This document shows positions 6,735 through 9,371 of a stretch of 9,371 nucleotides of DNA, in pieces. The stretch spans positions 1 to 9,371 of the forward strand of contig DCGV01000084.1 of assembly GCA_002314725.1 (NCBI GenBank). The letters run 5' to 3'. The translations under genes and the position numbers were made by a program. The notes below the pieces were generated by a model, which was not told the origin of the DNA, searched no databases, and saw only the letters and a list, made by a program, of their open reading frames with translations. The stretch's first letter is position 1, and every line of letters begins with the position of its first letter. Source of the stretch: Bacteroidales bacterium UBA1769. GTDB taxonomy: Bacteria; Bacteroidota; Bacteroidia; Bacteroidales; UBA932.

Positions 6735-8897
6735 CTATATCAATGATTTCCAGTATTCGCTGTAAAAGTTTTCGGACTTCATCAAATCTTCATGTGAGCC
6801 CTGTGCTACTATCTTGCCTGCTTCCATGACAACGATATTGTCTCCCAGTTTACTTGCCGTTTCTAGACGATGTGTGATAAAGATGATAATATGGTCCTTT
6901 CGCAAGAAATCCAGCAAGGTGCATATATGCTTCTCTGTTCTGCGATCCATTGCAGCAGTCATTTCATCAAGGATGAGAATACTGCCACCCTTGTACAATG
7001 CCCGTGCGAAGGCGATGAATTGTTTCTGTCCTCCGGAAAGGTTGATACCTTCTTCTCCCACAAGGGTTGCAAGCCCGGCAGGAAGTTCTGCAATGAACTT
7101 GTCGAAGCCATATTTCTGGCAGAAATAAACGACATCATTAATATCTTTTGGGATTTTTCCGAAGCAAATATTCTCCAGTACAGTGCCGTTGTAAAGGTAT
7201 ATTTCCTGTGGTACTACAGAGATAAGGTTGCGCCATTTATCTATAGGTATTGACGGTGCAGGTATCTCGTCTAGAAGAATCTCACCTTCCTCCGGAACAT
7301 AGAATCTCTCCAACACCTGGCAGAAAGTGCTTTTACCGCATCCGCTCTCACCGACAATGCAGGTGATGGTGCCCTTTTTGAATTTCAATGATATTTTCTC
7401 AAATATGCGTCTGCGGCCTACTAATCGGAATGAAAGGTTCTTGGTTTCAAGGCAATCTGTTGTCAGTTCATTATTGTCATCATTGTTGGCCGATACCTCT
7501 TCCTTGGCATCCACAATCTCGTACATTCTGTCAAATGCAACCCTAGCCTCGTTTATCGGAATCATCACTAGAGCTAGATTTGCGACAGCAGGAAACAAGC
7601 TCCCGGAGATGCTGATAATAGCAATCAATTCACCAGTGGTCATCGCATCATCGAATACTAGAATACAGCACAAAACGATGATTCCTATCTGAATTACCGA
7701 GCCGACTATCCCCGCCCAAATACCTATGCTTATCTTTGTTTGTCCAAGGCTGAAGATTCTATTTTGGAAAGTTTCATATAGTGCCCCATTGAGTTTCAGG
7801 AAACTTGGCTGTTGAGAGAAACTCTTAATGTCGGATATTCCCCCAATGGTGTTGATGAAGCCACTCTCGGTCATTGCGTACGAGCCCATTACATCACGTT
7901 GTTGGGATATGACAAGCTTGTTGTTCCTTGAAATAATCCAGTAATATACAGGCATACAAAGCACTGCGACAAGTGCAACTTTCCACGAAAAGATAAAAAG
8001 GAATGCTATAGAGACTAGCAGAACAAGCATGTTGATTATCGTCTCCCCGGCAATAGTGCCTATCACGGATTGAATCCGCCGGGTGTCGTTCAAACGTGCT
8101 ACGATATCGCCGGTCTTATGGGTATCGAAGAAAGCCTTCGGGAGGTTGAGAAGTTTTCCAAAAAAGAAACGGATAATCCTGTTGTTGAAGTTTCGGCTCT
8201 GGCTGATGAGGAGTTTGTCCCTCAAAGCGGAAATGACCACGTTAGCTAGGAGGATAATAAAAACAAAGACAATCCCTGCTATGAATTTTGAAGTATTATG
8301 AGAAGGGAGAACATCATCCACAAGTTTCTGAGAAAAGACGGCCATCACCATCCCGAGGACGGACATTACGAGTCCAATGGCGATGCTGGCTCCGAGAATT
8401 CCAAAGTCTTCTTTTATGAGTGAGAGCAGCCATTTTTCCTTGCGATTGGATATGGTTTTCTTCCTCTCGAACAATTCGTTAGGTTCAAGCAATAGACATT
8501 TCTTTGTCCAGATAGCATCAAGTTCCGATTCAGTCATCTCCAACACTCCCCTTGCTGGATCTGAAATGATGAACTTGCCGTTCACTAACCCATAGCAAAC
8601 AACATAATGCAATTGAGTCATGTCAACTATTACTGCCAAAATACAAGGCTTGCTGTGCTCAATGAGGTCAGAGATTCCGTTTGCTTCAGCTCCCTGTGCT
8701 GTAAAGCCAATACATGTTGCACCATATTTCAGGCCAAGTAAAGTTGCACCAATATTCGTCGTTCCGCAAATTTCTCTTATTCTGTAGAATGAATAATCTC
8801 CACCATAGTACCGTACTAAGGTTAATAAGCAAGCTGCCCCACAATCAGATGAATTTTGTTGAGCTACAAAAGATTTTATGTATTTGCTATTTTTCAC
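6735..8897 (-). CDS. Peptidase-containing ABC transporter (C39 peptidase, ABC membrane domain and ATPase)
   Basis: This 720-aa single-chain exporter has three parts. The N-terminal C39 peptidase (about 5-140) shows a full catalytic set: Gln13 as oxyanion residue six before Cys19 (QQNSSDCGAACL), His97 (QLHYVV) and Asp113 (ISDPARG). The membrane domain (about 160-450) has about six spans. The ATPase has Walker A GESGCGKST (516-524), Q-loop Gln564, LSGGQKQ (620-626), Walker B ILILDEMTAAMD with Glu645, and His676. It should cut double-glycine-type leaders on the cytosolic side and export the released peptide; the precursor at 2145-2339 is the only candidate substrate seen. The start is GTG at 8897, overlapping the preceding stop as GTGA; the next Met is inside the peptidase domain, so no later start works. 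Nothing is truncated. Confidence 0.95.
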   Translation of the reverse strand: MKNSKYIKSFVAQQNSSDCGAACLLTLVRYYGGDYSFYRIREICGTTNIGATLLGLKYGATCIGFTAQGAEANGISDLIEHSKPCILAVIVDMTQLHYVVCYGLVNGKFIISDPARGVLEMTESELDAIWTKKCLLLEPNELFERKKTISNRKEKWLLSLIKEDFGILGASIAIGLVMSVLGMVMAVFSQKLVDDVLPSHNTSKFIAGIVFVFIILLANVVISALRDKLLISQSRNFNNRIIRFFFGKLLNLPKAFFDTHKTGDIVARLNDTRRIQSVIGTIAGETIINMLVLLVSIAFLFIFSWKVALVAVLCMPVYYWIISRNNKLVISQQRDVMGSYAMTESGFINTIGGISDIKSFSQQPSFLKLNGALYETFQNRIFSLGQTKISIGIWAGIVGSVIQIGIIVLCCILVFDDAMTTGELIAIISISGSLFPAVANLALVMIPINEARVAFDRMYEIVDAKEEVSANNDDNNELTTDCLETKNLSFRLVGRRRIFEKISLKFKKGTITCIVGESGCGKSTFCQVLERFYVPEEGEILLDEIPAPSIPIDKWRNLISVVPQEIYLYNGTVLENICFGKIPKDINDVVYFCQKYGFDKFIAELPAGLATLVGEEGINLSGGQKQFIAFARALYKGGSILILDEMTAAMDRRTEKHICTLLDFLRKDHIIIFITHRLETASKLGDNIVVMEAGKIVAQGSHEDLMKSENFYSEYWKSLI

Positions 8898-9371
8898 CGA
8901 TTAACAATTGAAGCGATGAGTCCTTTTTGTATTTCGCCTTTGCGATGCCAACATAAGCGCCCATTGGTATTAAAAATGAATACCGCAGGAGGTGATGAAA
9001 CATCAAATAGAATGTGAGCTTGTGGGTAATCATCTTCGGAAATAATGTATACATTGTTTGGAAGCAATGGAGAAATAGTGCTGAAAAATGGCTCTGTGTC
9101 TATGGGAGAAGCAGTCGTAATAAAAATCCACTTAATTTTATTATTTGTTATGCATGTTGTCATTATGTCATTTATCTCCTCCCTGCAATGTGAACAATCT
9201 GGGTGAAAAAATACAAATACACATGAATAATGATTATTAATAATATCAGAGGTATTTAATGTGTCTCCTCGCATAGTGTTGAATTTGAGTACTGGTAATT
9301 TTTGGTATTTTTCGGTCTCTTTTAAATAGAAACATCCATGACTTTTCAAGTCGTCCACGAGAATGAAAATG
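8894..9371 (-). CDS. Thioredoxin-fold protein with CSHC motif, 5' end beyond the window
   Basis: About 158 residues are visible. A redox-type motif CSHC sits in FFHPDCSHCREE after a hydrophobic strand (VFVFF). Further on, SSPPAVFIFNTNGRL gives the cis-proline loop and beta-hairpin of the TlpA/thioredoxin fold. The first in-frame start is a GTG at 9358, but the frame stays open to the window edge and the residues just upstream read IFIL. The true start is therefore probably outside, with an N-terminal signal or membrane anchor that would place it in the periplasm. Its stop overlaps the PCAT start by four bases, tying it to the export operon. It might oxidise or shuffle disulfides in the five-Cys peptide, as thioredoxin-like accessory proteins (PedC type) do for pediocin-like bacteriocins. 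That role is inferred. A general TlpA-like reductase is the alternative. Confidence 0.82.
   Translation of the reverse strand, partial: IFILVDDLKSHGCFYLKETEKYQKLPVLKFNTMRGDTLNTSDIINNHYSCVFVFFHPDCSHCREEINDIMTTCITNNKIKWIFITTASPIDTEPFFSTISPLLPNNVYIISEDDYPQAHILFDVSSPPAVFIFNTNGRLCWHRKGEIQKGLIASIVNR

Noticed and set aside
6870..7253. 127-codon plus-strand frame inside the PCAT ATPase domain
   Set aside because: It lies entirely opposite the Walker, signature and H-loop coding sequence, so it is a shadow frame.

Overview
The window looks like Bacteroidota DNA, probably from a gut or host-associated Bacteroidales. The evidence is moderate to low G+C, densely packed same-strand genes with few strong Shine-Dalgarno sites, and a C39-peptidase ABC exporter beside a split MacAB-type pump and a TolC-like protein. 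Every credible gene lies on the minus strand, so transcription runs from the high-coordinate end to the low one. I place it at phylum level only and did not recognise a specific strain.

In transcription order the layout is: (1) a thioredoxin-fold protein with a CSHC motif, cut by the right edge (8894-9371); (2) a 720-aa peptidase-containing ABC transporter, PCAT (6735-8897); (3) an FtsX/MacB-type permease (5490-6728); (4) a MacA/HlyD-type periplasmic adaptor (4421-5488); (5) a LolD/MacB-type ATPase (3766-4428); (6) a TolC-family outer-membrane protein (2438-3772); (7) after a 97-98 bp gap, a 64-codon secreted-peptide precursor (2145-2339); (8) after a 50 bp gap holding a strong hairpin, an ABC-2-type permease (736-2094) and (9) its ATPase (22-735). 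Genes 1-6 overlap or nearly touch and look translationally coupled. Genes 8-9 abut as TAA-ATG.

The working model is a bacteriocin or microcin-like peptide locus. The precursor has a minimal 15-residue double-glycine-type leader ending in Ala-Gly, with hydrophobic residues at -4, -7, -12 and -15. The PCAT would cleave this leader and move the peptide across the inner membrane. The separate MacA/MacB/ATPase pump with the TolC protein would then carry it from periplasm to outside. The predicted 49-residue product is neutral, Ala/Gly-rich and has five cysteines, two pairs being adjacent (CC). The thioredoxin-like protein is a candidate for handling those cysteines. The terminal ABC-2 pair is the best candidate for self-immunity. 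No peptide-modifying enzyme, regulator, mobile element, RNA gene or CRISPR array is visible. The promoter of the secretion module must lie beyond the right edge.

The peptide itself is the most likely novelty: I do not recognise its core as a named bacteriocin family.
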